From positions 12,078,412-12,142,411 of the forward strand of contig CM043965.1 of NCBI GenBank assembly GCA_014529385.2: a stretch of 64,000 bases of DNA, in the 5' to 3' direction. Position 1 is the first letter of the stretch, and every line of letters starts with the position of its first letter. This stretch comes from Adiantum capillus-veneris (Eukaryota; Streptophyta; Polypodiopsida; Polypodiales; Pteridaceae). Both the position numbers and the translations under genes were made by a program. This document shows positions 33,633-44,579 of this stretch, piece by piece. Below the pieces are notes generated by a model. It saw only the letters and a program-made list of their open reading frames with translations. It was not told the DNA's origin and did no database searches.

Positions 33633-33890
33633 GATTCTCAAGAAAATGGTGGTGTTGAGAAACACCTTTTAAAATTTTTATTTTTATGTAAGTGTTTCAA
33701 AACACTTCATAAAAGAGATAGATTCTCAAGAAAATGGTGGTGTTGAGAAACACCTTTTAAAATTTTTATTTTTATGTGGGTGTTTCAAAACACTTCATAA
33801 AAGAGATAGATTCCCAAGAAAATGGTGGTGTTGAGAATACCTTTTAGATTTTTTTTAAAATGTGGGTGTTTAAAAATACTTCATAAAATC
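33633..33890. repeat. 88-bp tandem repeat, three copies
   Basis: Copies start at 33633, 33721 and 33809 (GATTC-CAAGAAAATGGTGG). Each contains GTGTTGAGAAACACC and AAGTGTTTCAAAACACTT-like inverted repeats. Confidence 0.9.
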
Positions 33891-33934
33891 ATACATAAGC
33901 TGGGGAAATAAAACAATGAGCAAGATATGAAATG

Positions 33935-35537
33935 CTATTCAATTTCTCCTATTAAGCTAGCCTGTGCCTTCTCCATGACATTTAATGGGATCTTGATTGT
34001 TTCCGCAATTCTTCCACCCCTTGGAGTCCATGACCATACAATTGTATCAACACACTCCCAGCGCTTTGGGTCAGCAAGATTGCAGCACCAACTCTTTTTG
34101 CAACAATCTTCATACTGTTCTTGGATTGTGGGATTTTGTTTTCGATGTTTTGGTGCCCAATACTGAATCAGAACTTTCTTGTAGTTAGGAGATGATTTGT
34201 CTACATCAACGTTTGACTCTGCCACTCCTAGCCATATCGGATATTCAGGATCTGCGGGTCTCACAAGAACAAGATCCCCTTTTCTTACATCAATTTGAGG
34301 CCTAAAGGCCTCTTGTGGCCTTGCACTTTGAGGACCAACATAGTGATCATTCAATTCTTCATATACTTGAAACTCATCTCTGTCTTCCTCTATCTCTTGC
34401 ATTCTATGACTCCCTATAGTCTTTGGCCAAAATATTGTATATTCACCAATGTGTTTATTGGTTGGTTGTTCAAGCTCACTGATTATGTTTTGCCAATAAG
34501 TGATAACAGGCTCCATGTATTTTGTGGAGTCATGGTCCTTTCCCTTTAATAGAGAACATCTTTTCCAAAATTCAAGATATGACTTCATCCCTTGAATAAC
34601 AAGCGGACTATCTCTCACATAGTCTGCTGTAGGTACCACATCTGGACAGCCTATTGGTAATTTTGGTTTTCCCTGGTCATCTTTTTTCCACAACTCAATT
34701 CCCGACTCCTTTGGCATCCAATCGGGTGATTTGGGATGAATTTTGTACTGCCTTACTAGGACTTCACCTTGCATATAGAAACGAAATTGAAGTGGCTTAG
34801 AGTGTCCGACTAGAGCATCTTGTCCGTCACACATGTACCCTTGCACAAAGGATTTAAAGTCGGGAACTTGTGTCATCAAAAATGGTGCTGGAGCTGAGCT
34901 TCCACATTTTTGAAAATGTTCCATCAGATGTGGAAAAGTGAATGTCATTCCTGTTCGCAATCTTTCAGAGAACCTACTAAACATTGCATCTATGTCCTCA
35001 TGTGTATGACCCACCATTAAGAATCCCAAATGCACGGTTTTGACAATTATCTAGCTGTAGCAAAAGATTCTCAGGCAATTCTTGAAATACAGGAGTGGAT
35101 ATGGTATCCACAACACATTGAGAGAAAGTTGATTGTATGTGTACAATCTCTTCGTTACATCCTTGGATGGCCAACGGTGGTGTCATTGTTGATGCATTCC
35201 TCTCACGCTCTTGCTTCATTTTGTTTTGGAGGTCTAGAGCTCTCCTTGCGTTCAATGCATTGAAAAACGTGACATTGCTGCATGGCATACCGTCATGGCA
35301 TAAATCTCCTTGTCCATGGTTTTCTGTTCTTTCCAGATTATGTAAGCATAATGCAAGGGAACCAATTGTAGCATTGGGATCTGAAGGCCATAGACCATTA
35401 AGTGAGAAGTAACCATACATTCCATGACCATGTCCATGTGTTATCATACATGTTAATGATACTTGCAATTGATATGCATTCGCATAATCTTTTGAGTTCA
35501 GATGCAACCTAGGTATTGCTGTCTTTTTTTGATCCAT
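33935..35537 (-). pseudogene. DUF7869-like protein, C-terminal part
   Basis: Two overlapping frames (35537-34998 and 35035-33935). The first contains MDQKKTAIPRL and YGYFSLNGLWPSDPN and ends at LPENLLLQLDNC. The second begins HLGFLMVGHTHEDIDAMFSRF and continues 350 residues. These motifs, in this order, fit the DUF7869 family found in transposon-rich plant, animal and algal genomes; its biochemical role is unknown. As I recall the family, about 25-30 residues normally separate LDN from FLMVGHTHEDID. Here the segments almost touch and are out of frame, so an internal deletion is likely. Confidence 0.6.
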
Positions 35538-36325
35538 TTTATCATGTATAATGCATAAATACTTATCCTTTTACAAAAATGGGAGAACTTACGCCAAGTG
35601 TAGTACACATTCCTACAACTTTGTTGTTGCAACATGTGAATTTGACGTTCATCCTTCAAACGTGCAATCATCTCGTCATCCTTTGTTGACTCTAGTTGAG
35701 ACTTTATCCGACTACACACAACACATTTGGAGAACTCACTTGTTTTTGACAATGTCACATTAGCAAACTTTGTATTACAAATCCTATTGAATGTCGTGCT
35801 AGACATTGGCTTGAGACTCATACTGTCAAGTGTTTTATTGACATCATGTAAAATGTCTACTTGCTTGTACGTGTTTGGTGTTGCAAGCAAAGTTTCCCTA
35901 GTACCATCTTCCATGGTTCTACTCTTATGTGGCATTCTCTCTGAGTTTTCATCAACAAAAGAGCACATCAATGCCCTTCCCATTTTTGTATGGTCTCTTC
36001 CTTTTCTCATGACACCATCATTACCATGCATTGAGTGTCTAACCCCATTCTCAAAATGTTCACGGTAACGATAAAATGAAGTTTTTGGAATGCCATGAAT
36101 TTTGTACCAAGCTCTACTGCAAACCTCACTGCCATTAAAAGAAAACACATAGCATGTCTTTGTAGTTGTTTTGTTCTCACGCCATGCAGTCAACATTGTA
36201 TCATACACATAGTTTGTTCTATTTTACGAATTCTGTCCCCAAAATTCATTACGCATAGCCATGACCTTATCTCGATTGACATATTGACAACACCTTTTGG
36301 AACAACAATCTATGGTTGAAACAAG
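35498..36325 (-). pseudogene. DUF7869-like protein, N-terminal part
   Basis: Frame 36208-35498, with coding-like sequence extending upstream in the same frame to 36325 past one TAA (36224-36226). The upstream part has CCSKRCC followed by RNEFW, the Cys-rich start I associate with DUF7869 proteins. Then come VCSRAWYKIHGI, a FYRYREHF segment, MPHKS, and FSKCVVCSRIKSQL, a second Cys pair. The frame leads, after a shift near 35530, into MDQKKTAIPRL of the C-terminal part. GTAAGT near 35590 could be a splice donor. Function unknown. Confidence 0.55.
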
Positions 36326-37132
36326 CTAGACAGATGCTAGAGATGCTTGATTAGATCTCTTAGAAGCTTTCACTGACATTTTTGGCTTCCTATTTACAAA
36401 GAAATTTTTCCGCTTTTTTGAAATAGGCTCTATCAAATAAGCTGATTCAATGCATGTGTCTTGTAACGCATGCATAGCATGTAGATCCTCATAGCATAAC
36501 AATTCTTTTCCATCCATAGTTGTCACTCTCTTGATAGGCCAACAAACTAGATTAATGTTGCATCCACTAGCTTCTACAGAAATAGTAGCCTCATCTGCAT
36601 AGGATGTTTCGATACCAATACCAATGTTATCTTCACCTAGCTGACCAAAGTTTACAGAGTCAAACGGACACACGTACATGACAACCCCTTCGGCTACTAC
36701 ATGTGTTTTGCTTTCATCCCAAAGTTGAACCCTCTTATCCTTCCAAACCTCTCTGTAGCTCATTCCATTACATTGTGCATCCAATGCTCCTTCTGCTTTG
36801 TCAGCCTCATGCATAGAAGCCCCTTTGTACTGCATCTCATTTATATGTTGCAACAACCCACTACTCCATTTCACAATACTATGAAAAGCATCTCCCACTG
36901 TCAATGCATCCATTGTTGGAAAAGGGATGAGTGCTTTCTTTTCAAAACACAAATCAACTGACACCGATACATTGCATTCCCCAATAAGCATGCCAGAACA
37001 ATATGCACTTGGATTTATTTCAAATACAGTCCCAATGACAACCTTTTGTGTCGCTACAAACATGCACACTCTATCACCATGATTGAAATTAGCCATACCT
37101 ATAAGAAGATTGCAAGAATAATTGTTAAACAA
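36326..37132 (-). pseudogene. DUF8039-like domain protein, same frame as the DUF7869-like part
   Basis: 269 codons ending in TAG at 36326-36328, after which the same frame continues into the DUF7869-like sequence. The first 100 residues show VATQKVVIGTVFEI, YCSGMLIGECNVSVSVD, ALIPFPTMDALTVGDAFHSIVKW. This pattern resembles the DUF8039 domain attached to plant CACTA-type transposase genes. The C-terminal 50 residues are basic. If the TAG is a mutation, the ancestral protein was a DUF8039-DUF7869 fusion of more than 1000 residues. The assignment is from memory of the pattern. Confidence 0.45.
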
Positions 37133-37199
37133 ACTGCTTGCGAGTATATTGATTTACGTAGCATAAAGCATAACAAGTATGTATGTGGGTGTTTCATGA

Positions 37200-38635
37200 G
37201 AAGCACCCTGTGGCCTGAAGGTCATAGCATTCCCTCTATGCTACTAAGAATCTCTTTGTGCTATGTTCTCTATCGTCTATGCTCTATGATCTATATTGAC
37301 TTCCTATGGACCCTAGACCACAAGGCGCCCTCATTGTTTCCAAAAAACCCTCATTGTTTTGCTAGGTCCCCAGGGCCATAGCTCTCTATGCCGGTATAAA
37401 GCATATTTTCTCTATATTAGCTCCCTAAGGCTTGAAGGCCATAGGGTTGTCCTCAAGATCACCTCACGGAGTTTCATGTCAAGTATATATACATCCTATG
37501 TCCTTAGGGCCATAGGGAGTTTCATGTCAAGTATATATACATCCTATGGCACCCCATCTCCAAATGAAACATACAACAATGTATGGCCCTTGAGCTTATA
37601 CATTTCAACCCCATGACCCTAGGGCCATAGGATCGGCATATGAAACATACAACAATGTATGGCCATTGAGCTTATACATTGCAACCCCATGACCCTAGGG
37701 CTATAGGATTTCCAAATGGAACATAGGGCAACGTATGGCCCTTGACCTTATACATTGATACCCTATGGCCCTAGGGCCACAAGACTTAAAAACATACAAA
37801 AAGAAAACCTATGGCCCTAAGCCCAAGGGTGCGAGCATTGACACCCTATGACCCTAGGGCCACAAGACTTCAAAACATACAAAAAGACAACCTATGGCCC
37901 TAAGCCCAAGGGTGTGAGCATTGACACCCTATGACCCTAGGGCCACAAGACTTCAAAACATACAAAAAGACAACCTATGGCCACGATGTCAAAGGTGGCC
38001 AAGATATCAATGCAGCTCCATGGCCCTAGGGCCATAGGTTCTCTATATGGAACATATGGCACCCTATGTCCCTTGAGCTTATACATTGCCACCCCATGAC
38101 CCTAGGGCCATAGGATTTCCAAGTGGAACATAGGCAATGTATGGCCATTGAGCTTATACATTGCCACCCCATGGCCCTAGGGCCATAGAATCTCCATATG
38201 GGACATGTGGCACCCTATGGCCCTTGAGTTTACATATTGCCATCCCATGACCCTAGGGCCATAGGATCTCCAACTACAAAGTAGGGCAACGTATGGCTCT
38301 TGAGCTTATACATTGTTGTGGACCTAGGACCATAGGATCTCCAACTGGAACATAGGGCTATGTATTGGAGCTTATTTATTGTCGCCCCTAAACCCTAGGG
38401 CCATAGGATTTCCAGATGGAATATAGAGCAACTTATGGCTCTTGAGCTTATACATTGCCACCCTATAGCCCTAGGTCCACAAGCTTTCGCATTGCCACCT
38501 TAGGGCCACAAGGATCTCACAAGATAGAAGAAGAAAACCCTAGGACACAAGATTTTCAAATGGAACTGAGTGCACGCTTTGATCCTTGACCTCCAACATT
38601 GCCGTCTTATGGTGTGAGCCCAGGGGTGGCTGAGG
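37200..38635. repeat. Palindromic repeat array 1 (about 76-bp units)
   Basis: Repeated units of the type CCCCATGACCCTAGGGCCATAGGAT-TTCCAA..GGAACATAGG..GTATGGCCCTTGAGCTTATACATTG, about 76 bp each. The core is an inverted repeat around CCCTAGGG. Variants include CCACAAG on one arm. The array begins within about 70 bp of the 5' end of the minus-strand frame at 37132. Confidence 0.9.
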
Positions 38636-38689
38636 TGTCTTCATAATAATTTCAGCCATTCAAGGGATATCCACAAGTGGCATAAATTA

Positions 38690-38780
38690 AAAAAAATAAT
38701 TAAAAAGTAATTAAAAAATAATTAAAAATAATTAAAAATAATTAAAAATAATTAAAAATAATTAAAAATAATTTAAAAAT
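38690..38780. repeat. AT-rich tandem repeat
   Basis: AATTAAAAAT repeated about eight times with slight variation. Confidence 0.9.
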
Positions 38781-39119
38781 AATTTTAACAAAAATTTACG
38801 CTACGACAAACTTTGTCAAAATGGGTTTTCAAACATACTTATTGATATCGGACAAAAAAATAGCACACAATTTTCGGGATAATTTTTTTAAAATTTAGAT
38901 TTTTAGTGTATTTTTTACTATGCAGATTTTGATTCTGAAGTCAAATTTTGCTTCATGGGTGTCGTTCCACTCGTACTACAAAGATATGGACATTGACAAA
39001 GCCTTGCACCAACTTTTTTTTTTCCATACTGCTTTTTTTTTTTTTTTGAAAAGCTCTTTCAATTTTGGAGCCAATGAGCTATGTCTCATTTTTGCACAAA
39101 GCCTAGAACTCTAGTAATC

Positions 39120-39508
39120 TCGACTGTAAACCCATGAGAACAACCCCTACATTCAAAATTTGAATTTTGAATTTCTAACCTAACCTAACTAACCTTATCT
39201 CTCTCTTTCTCTCTCTACCACAATTTTTTCCGCGCCGTCGCTCTTTTTCTCTCTCTTGTTTCTTGCTCGAAACCTGCACATAGCTTGTTTTTTTATGTCC
39301 CTCTCTCCCTACACATACAGTTCTACGCCATCGTTGCGACGCGCACACAGATCTACGCGAAGCCATCGTCAAAACCTTCAACAGAAGGACTGTTGTCGCG
39401 ACCTCCCAAACAAAGATCTATTACCATCATCGTCGCGGCCTCAACACACCTAAGTTACTGCTTGCTACTATTACAGCCAGTTTTCATTAAACACAGATTT
39501 ACTTAGAG
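39120..39508 (+). other. CpG-rich exon-like stretch, possible 5' untranslated exon
   Basis: CT-rich leader followed by a CpG-containing stretch (GCGACGCGC, TACGCGAAGCC, GTCGCGACC) unlike the CpG-poor neighbours. It ends ACTTAGAG|GTAACC, a good splice donor at 39509. No long coding frame. It could be the promoter-proximal exon of the plus-strand gene at 54822, whose first visible exon has a matching acceptor. That link is inference. Confidence 0.35.
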
Positions 39509-39639
39509 GTAACCTGTCGAAATCCTAATCTTTTTGCTTAATTCGGTTTTAACTATTCTTAATCTAATTACGTTTTAGCTAAGTTGTGAATCACCTCTCT
39601 CTAGAACAATAAACAAAAATCATTAACTACATCTCTAAA

Positions 39640-39865
39640 AGTGTAATACTGTAGACTGTAGAACTATAAAACAGAAAAATCTCTAATTAGAGATCTAAAA
39701 CTGTAATACAGAATACTCTAATTAGAGACCTAAAAATATAAAACAGAAGACACTAATTAGGGACCTAAATTTGTAAAACGAAAAACTCTTATTAGGGACC
39801 TAAATCTGTAAAACAGAAAACTCCTCATAAGTGACCTAATACTGTAAAATTGTAAAAATCTAACT
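39640..39865. repeat. 35-bp tandem repeat, about five copies
   Basis: CTCTAATTAGAGACCTAAA.CTGTAA.ACAGAA units at 39681, 39716, 39750, 39786 and 39821. Confidence 0.85.
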
Positions 39866-40194
39866 GCAAAAATATCTAATTACAACAAAAGATTATAAAC
39901 CTGCAAATGCAAAAGACAATAACTACAGAAAATGCTGAAACTATGGATACCTGTAATTGGGTTGTGGGGAGTTGGGCACACGTTGTAAGAGGACGAGTAG
40001 AGCACGCTATTGTATGAGGATGGATTAGGGTTCAATTGCAGGAGGATGGTAAAAAAAGAGGCAAAAAGGTGGGAAAGAAAGTGTACACTATATGTGCTTG
40101 TAAGATATGGTGTAATATAGTTTCTTTAAATTCATTTGTAGTCACTAAAATAAAACTAGACATTGAATCTTTAGAAGGGCAGACAGGGTGTGGC

Positions 40195-42171
40195 TACATA
40201 GGGTCTCACCTCATACTAAAGAGTAACATATGGCCCTCAGGCACCCTATGACCATAAGGCCATAGGGTGGTCTCACATCGTACTATAGGGTGACCAATGT
40301 CCCATCTGGCCATAGGGTGCCAATGTACAATCTCAAGGGTCATAGGGTTCCCTATGTTCCTATTGAAGATCCTATGGCCATAGGGCCATAGGATCTCCAA
40401 AATATATATATGGCACTATGGCCATAGGATCACATGGTGCTCTATGTCCGATCTAGAGACTTTGTGGCCCAAGGGCCTTAGGGTGGCAATGTACAATCTC
40501 AAGGGCCATAGGGTTCCTATGGTTCCCTATGTTCCTTTTGGAGATAGGGTGGCATTAGGGCCATAGAATCTCCAAAAGCAACATAAAGAACCTAGGGCCA
40601 TAGGATCAAAGGGTGACCTATTGGAGACCTTGTGGCCCAAGGGCCATAGTGTGGGAATGTACAATCTCAAGGTCCATAGGGTTCCCTATGTTCCTTTTGG
40701 AGATCCTATGGTCCTCGAGCCATAGGATCTCCAAAATGAACATATGGCCCTACGGACATAGGATCACAGGGTTCCCTATGTTCCTTTTGGAGATCCTATG
40801 GTCCTCGGGCCATAGGATCTCCAAAAGGAACATAGGGCCCTACGGACATAGGATCACAGGGTGCCCTATGTCCCATCAAGAGACATTGTGGCTGAAGGGC
40901 CATAGGATGGCAATGTACAATCTCAAGGGCCATATTGTTCCCTATGTTCCTTCTGATGATCCTATGCCCCTAGCATCATAAAATCAATAAAAGGAACATA
41001 AGAAACTTATGGCCATAGGATCAAAAGGTGCCCTATGTTCCATCTTGAGACCTTGTGGCCCAAGGGCCATAGGGTGTATTTGTACAATCTCAAGGGCCAT
41101 AGGGTTCCATATGTTTTTTTTGGAGATCCTATGGCCCTATATCCATAGGATCATAGGGTGCGCTACGTCCCATCTAGAGACCTTGTGGCCCAAGGGCCAT
41201 AGGGTGCCAACCTACAATCTGAAGGGCCATAGGATCCCCTATGTTCCCTAGGGTCACAAGGTGCCCTACGTTCCATCTGAAGACCCTATGGCCCAAGTGC
41301 CATAGGGTGGCAATGTACAATCGCAAGGGCCATATGATTACCTATGTTCCTTTTGGAGATCCTATGGCCCTAGAGCCCTAGGTGCATGGGGCTGCCATGG
41401 TGCCCGTTAATATGCACCATGGTGTACTGTATGTACGTAGGCCACCCTCGGGCCCTTGGATGCCCTCTGTCCCATCTAAAGACCTTGTGGTCCAAGGGCC
41501 ATAGGGTGACAATCTACAATCTCAAGGGCCATAGGATTCCCTATGTTCTCTAGGGTCACAAGGTGCCCTACTGTCCATCTGAAACAATGAGGGCACCTTG
41601 TGGCCTTCGGGCCATAAGATCTCTATGTAGAGCATAGAGCAAAGAGCATAGAGAGCTTCTTACTACCATAAAGGGGACCCCTATGGCCTTCAGGCCATAG
41701 GGTGTCAATATAGAGATAACAGAGGTTCTTACTAGCATAGAGGGGACCCTATGGCCTTCAGCCCACAAGGTCTCCTCAATATAGAGAAAATAGTGCTTTT
41801 TACTCGCATAGAGAGCACCCTATGGACCTGGGTCCATACGTTGCCAAAAAACGGTCATGAATGGTTTCTTTAAAACATACAGGGCACCTTGTGTCCTTAG
41901 GGTCATAAGATGTGTAGAGCATAGAGAGGTTCTTACTAGAATACAGGGGACTCTATGGCTAGAAGGCCACAAGCTCCCAATATGGAGCATAGATCGGTTC
42001 TTACTAGCATAGAGAGACCAAATAGTGCTTGGGGCCATAGGATGTCAATTTAGAGCATAGAGCATAGAGCATAGAGCAAAGAGTATAGAGAGCTTCTTAC
42101 TACCATAGAGGGAACCCTATGGCCTTCGGGCCATAGGGTGTCAATATAGAGATAACAGAGGTTCTTACTAA
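40195..42171. repeat. Palindromic repeat array 2, left part
   Basis: Long units (about 160 bp) combining two inverted repeats: CCTATGGCC..GGCCATAGG and CTATGTTCCTTTTGGAGATC with its reverse complement. From about 41570 the array changes to the 68-bp type (TTCTTACTAGCATAGAGGGG, then CCCTATGGCCTTCAGGCCATAGGG). It is cut at 42171 by gypsy-E. Confidence 0.9.
40774..40837. repeat. Near-perfect 64-bp hairpin in array 2
   Basis: 28-bp arms 40774-40801 and 40810-40837 are exact reverse complements, with an 8-base centre TCCTCGGG that can mostly pair with itself (one G-T). Confidence 0.95.
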
Positions 42172-43720
42172 TGATGGGGGCTTTTCACAAGCCAAGCTCC
42201 CATACCCCTCTTCTCTCGTCCCCACCCCATGAAAACCCCCTCTTAGGGAGGGAGTGATAAAAGGCATTGGAAAAAGTAATAAGAAAATAAAGTATGATTA
42301 TGTAAATATATAAGAAAGGTAAAATAGGCCACCTCATGCTTACGGGGTAGCCCATCCCCACCTTGCCTCCTTTTTCTTCACTGTTGCCCCGCCGTGTGTC
42401 CCTTTTCCTCTCCTCCACTCAAAAGGTCAACCCCTCTCTCTTCCCCTTGTCCTTTCTCCTTTCTCTCTCCCCTCAAGCTACCCCACCTCTCACCAATAAT
42501 GCATTATAACTCACCAATAATGCACCAACTCACATGCAACTTACCCTATCTTCCAAAATAGTATACCCCACCCCCTCTTTCTCTCTCCTATCATATCGCA
42601 TGACCCAAATACCCCCCTCTCTCTCTAAAGGGCGCCATGTCTCTTGTCTTGTAGCTAAATAACCTCCCCCACACTCACACACACTCAGTTTCACTGAAAA
42701 AGGTGCCCACAGACCCATCCCCACCCGGTGGTTACCTGATTTTTCTTGTGTTCACACACATCTGCACACAGATTCACCTCTGAACACACTCCTCTCTCTC
42801 CCCTCTTGTAATTACTTTATTCTCCATGTCACCTCTCACTTTTTTTCATCAACCCATCTCTCTCGCTTAGTCTCTCTGTCATGAGACTGCTGTTCTGGCA
42901 CATATACACACAGCCAGACAAGTGGGGCCCACAGTCACATGGCCTATGTAGATAATGATTTCTTCATTTCTAAATTCTAGAATTTCTCCCCCCTCCTCCC
43001 CTATATAAAGAGGGGTCACCATCACACAAAAACACACAACATCACCAAAGAACACACTATGCACTGTGTGTGCCTAGTGCACACACACACACACACCATC
43101 ACCATCACTGCAATCATCATGCTTGTCTTGAGCATGACCTCTACACCCTTGGCTATGGAAGATGAAGGGCAACTAAATGAAGGATGATGGCCATAATCCT
43201 CGTGCGAGTCTTCGCCATCAACTCCCACCTATCCGCCATGTGCTCTACCACTCTCTCCCTTCTCATTCCCCTACCCTATGCTCCCCATTTCATTGCCTTA
43301 TTCTCTAAATAAAGCTTGAGGTTTTGTGAGTATGTTTTCTTGCAATGTTTTGACCATGTGAGGTGTGCGGAATCGCCACCTAGTCTTGTGTTTTGGAGTG
43401 AGCTTGTGTATGTGTGAAGGGTGTGCGGATTCGCCATCCTTTTGTGGTGCCTAAGTACTAAGCCGCTATACCCCCTCCCTCACTCTCTCCCTCTCTCTCT
43501 CTCTCTCACTTGATCTCATTCCCTTTCCTCTTCATCATTACTCCCAAGCATCCATCTCTCTTGGATGAAAACTTTGTTATGGTGGTGTGTTGTTTGCATC
43601 CTAGCCGCTGAAACTAGGTGGTGCCCCCTGTTTGCTTTACCATGACAGGCTCGAGGCGCGCCATTCGGTCCCTGGTGTTTTAGAGGCCGTCGGGGGTTCG
43701 GGGTTCGCTTTGCTCCCGTC
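42172..43720 (+). repeat. Gypsy-E 5' LTR
   Basis: 1549 bp starting TGATGGGGGC. TATA box TATATAAA at 43002-43009, polyadenylation-like AATAAA at 43308-43313, (CA)n near 43079 and (CT)n near 43484. It has an extra 21 bp (around 42500-42520) absent from the 3' LTR. The end may include the next A (giving ...GTCA). Confidence 0.92.
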
Positions 43721-43723
43721 ATT

Positions 43724-43740
43724 TGGTGCCCCCACTAAGG
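43724..43740 (+). promoter_or_regulatory. Gypsy-E primer-binding site
   Basis: TGGTGCCCCCACTAAGG, three bases after the LTR; nearly the same site occurs in TR-GAG. Confidence 0.8.
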
Positions 43741-44579
43741 ATCTTTTCATGAAACCTTTCAGTTTACAAGACTGAAATCCCTAAACTATTGTGAATGGAT
43801 GAATGGCTAGCAGGATTTGCTAATTGGACGACAGAAGAAGAAGAGCTCCAAGCACAACTAGACGAACTCCGCATCTCCATCGAAGCTTGAGTGCCACGCG
43901 TAACGGTAATCGATTTGCAGTGGGAGAGTCAACCAACACGCCAAACCCAGTGGATATACATAGGCCAAGTGCCAAGAAGAAGAAGGAGAAGGTCGAAACC
44001 ATGTCTGCAACCTACAACCAACCCGCAACAACAAAATGGAAGGAGCTCTACACAATAGAGAATCAACACTATTCTACTTTGAGAATCGGGTAACTCAAGT
44101 CACCGAGGTAATTATCACAGTCAGTTTTCAAGTCGCACCTGATGCTGCAACACATATAACGGAAGCATTGGCTCACACTCTCACTAGAGAAACTAGGGAT
44201 CTACTGAGTTTGTTTCAGGAAAGAACACCACCCTCTCCCACAAGCTTGGCCAGTGACTAAGCACCTCTAAGCTTCACATGAATCAGTACAACCTACCTCA
44301 AGACAGATCACACATACCAACACGTGTACGCTCAATCAAGGTAATACTGGATTTGAAGGCTCACTACCAGCACGTCGTTGACACCATGCCGGGTGGGGAG
44401 CAGTTTTTGGAGGTTCTGGCATCAGATCAACCATTTGTCTTACCTTTGGTACAAGGCAATGTACCGTTTGAAGTTTTAATCTATGTCCTAGTATAAGAGG
44501 GTATACACGCCTCCTTGTAAAGAAGAAAAAAACTTTTGCAAGTTAAGTAGTGTGTCTTTCTAGCTCTCTCTCAGTAATC
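43741..44579 (+). other. Gypsy-E leader
   Basis: About 0.84 kb between primer-binding site and gag with only short open frames (43824-44093, 44278-44496). Coding function is not supported. Confidence 0.6.

Noticed and set aside
42879-43228. Minus-strand frames inside the gypsy-E LTRs, repeated at 50549-50734
   Set aside because: They span TATA and (CA)n regions of the LTR and are repeated only because the LTR is; no coding signature.
44278-44496. Open frame in the gypsy-E leader as an extra gene
   Set aside because: Only 72 codons, no motif, and the leader has similar short frames elsewhere; chance is enough.
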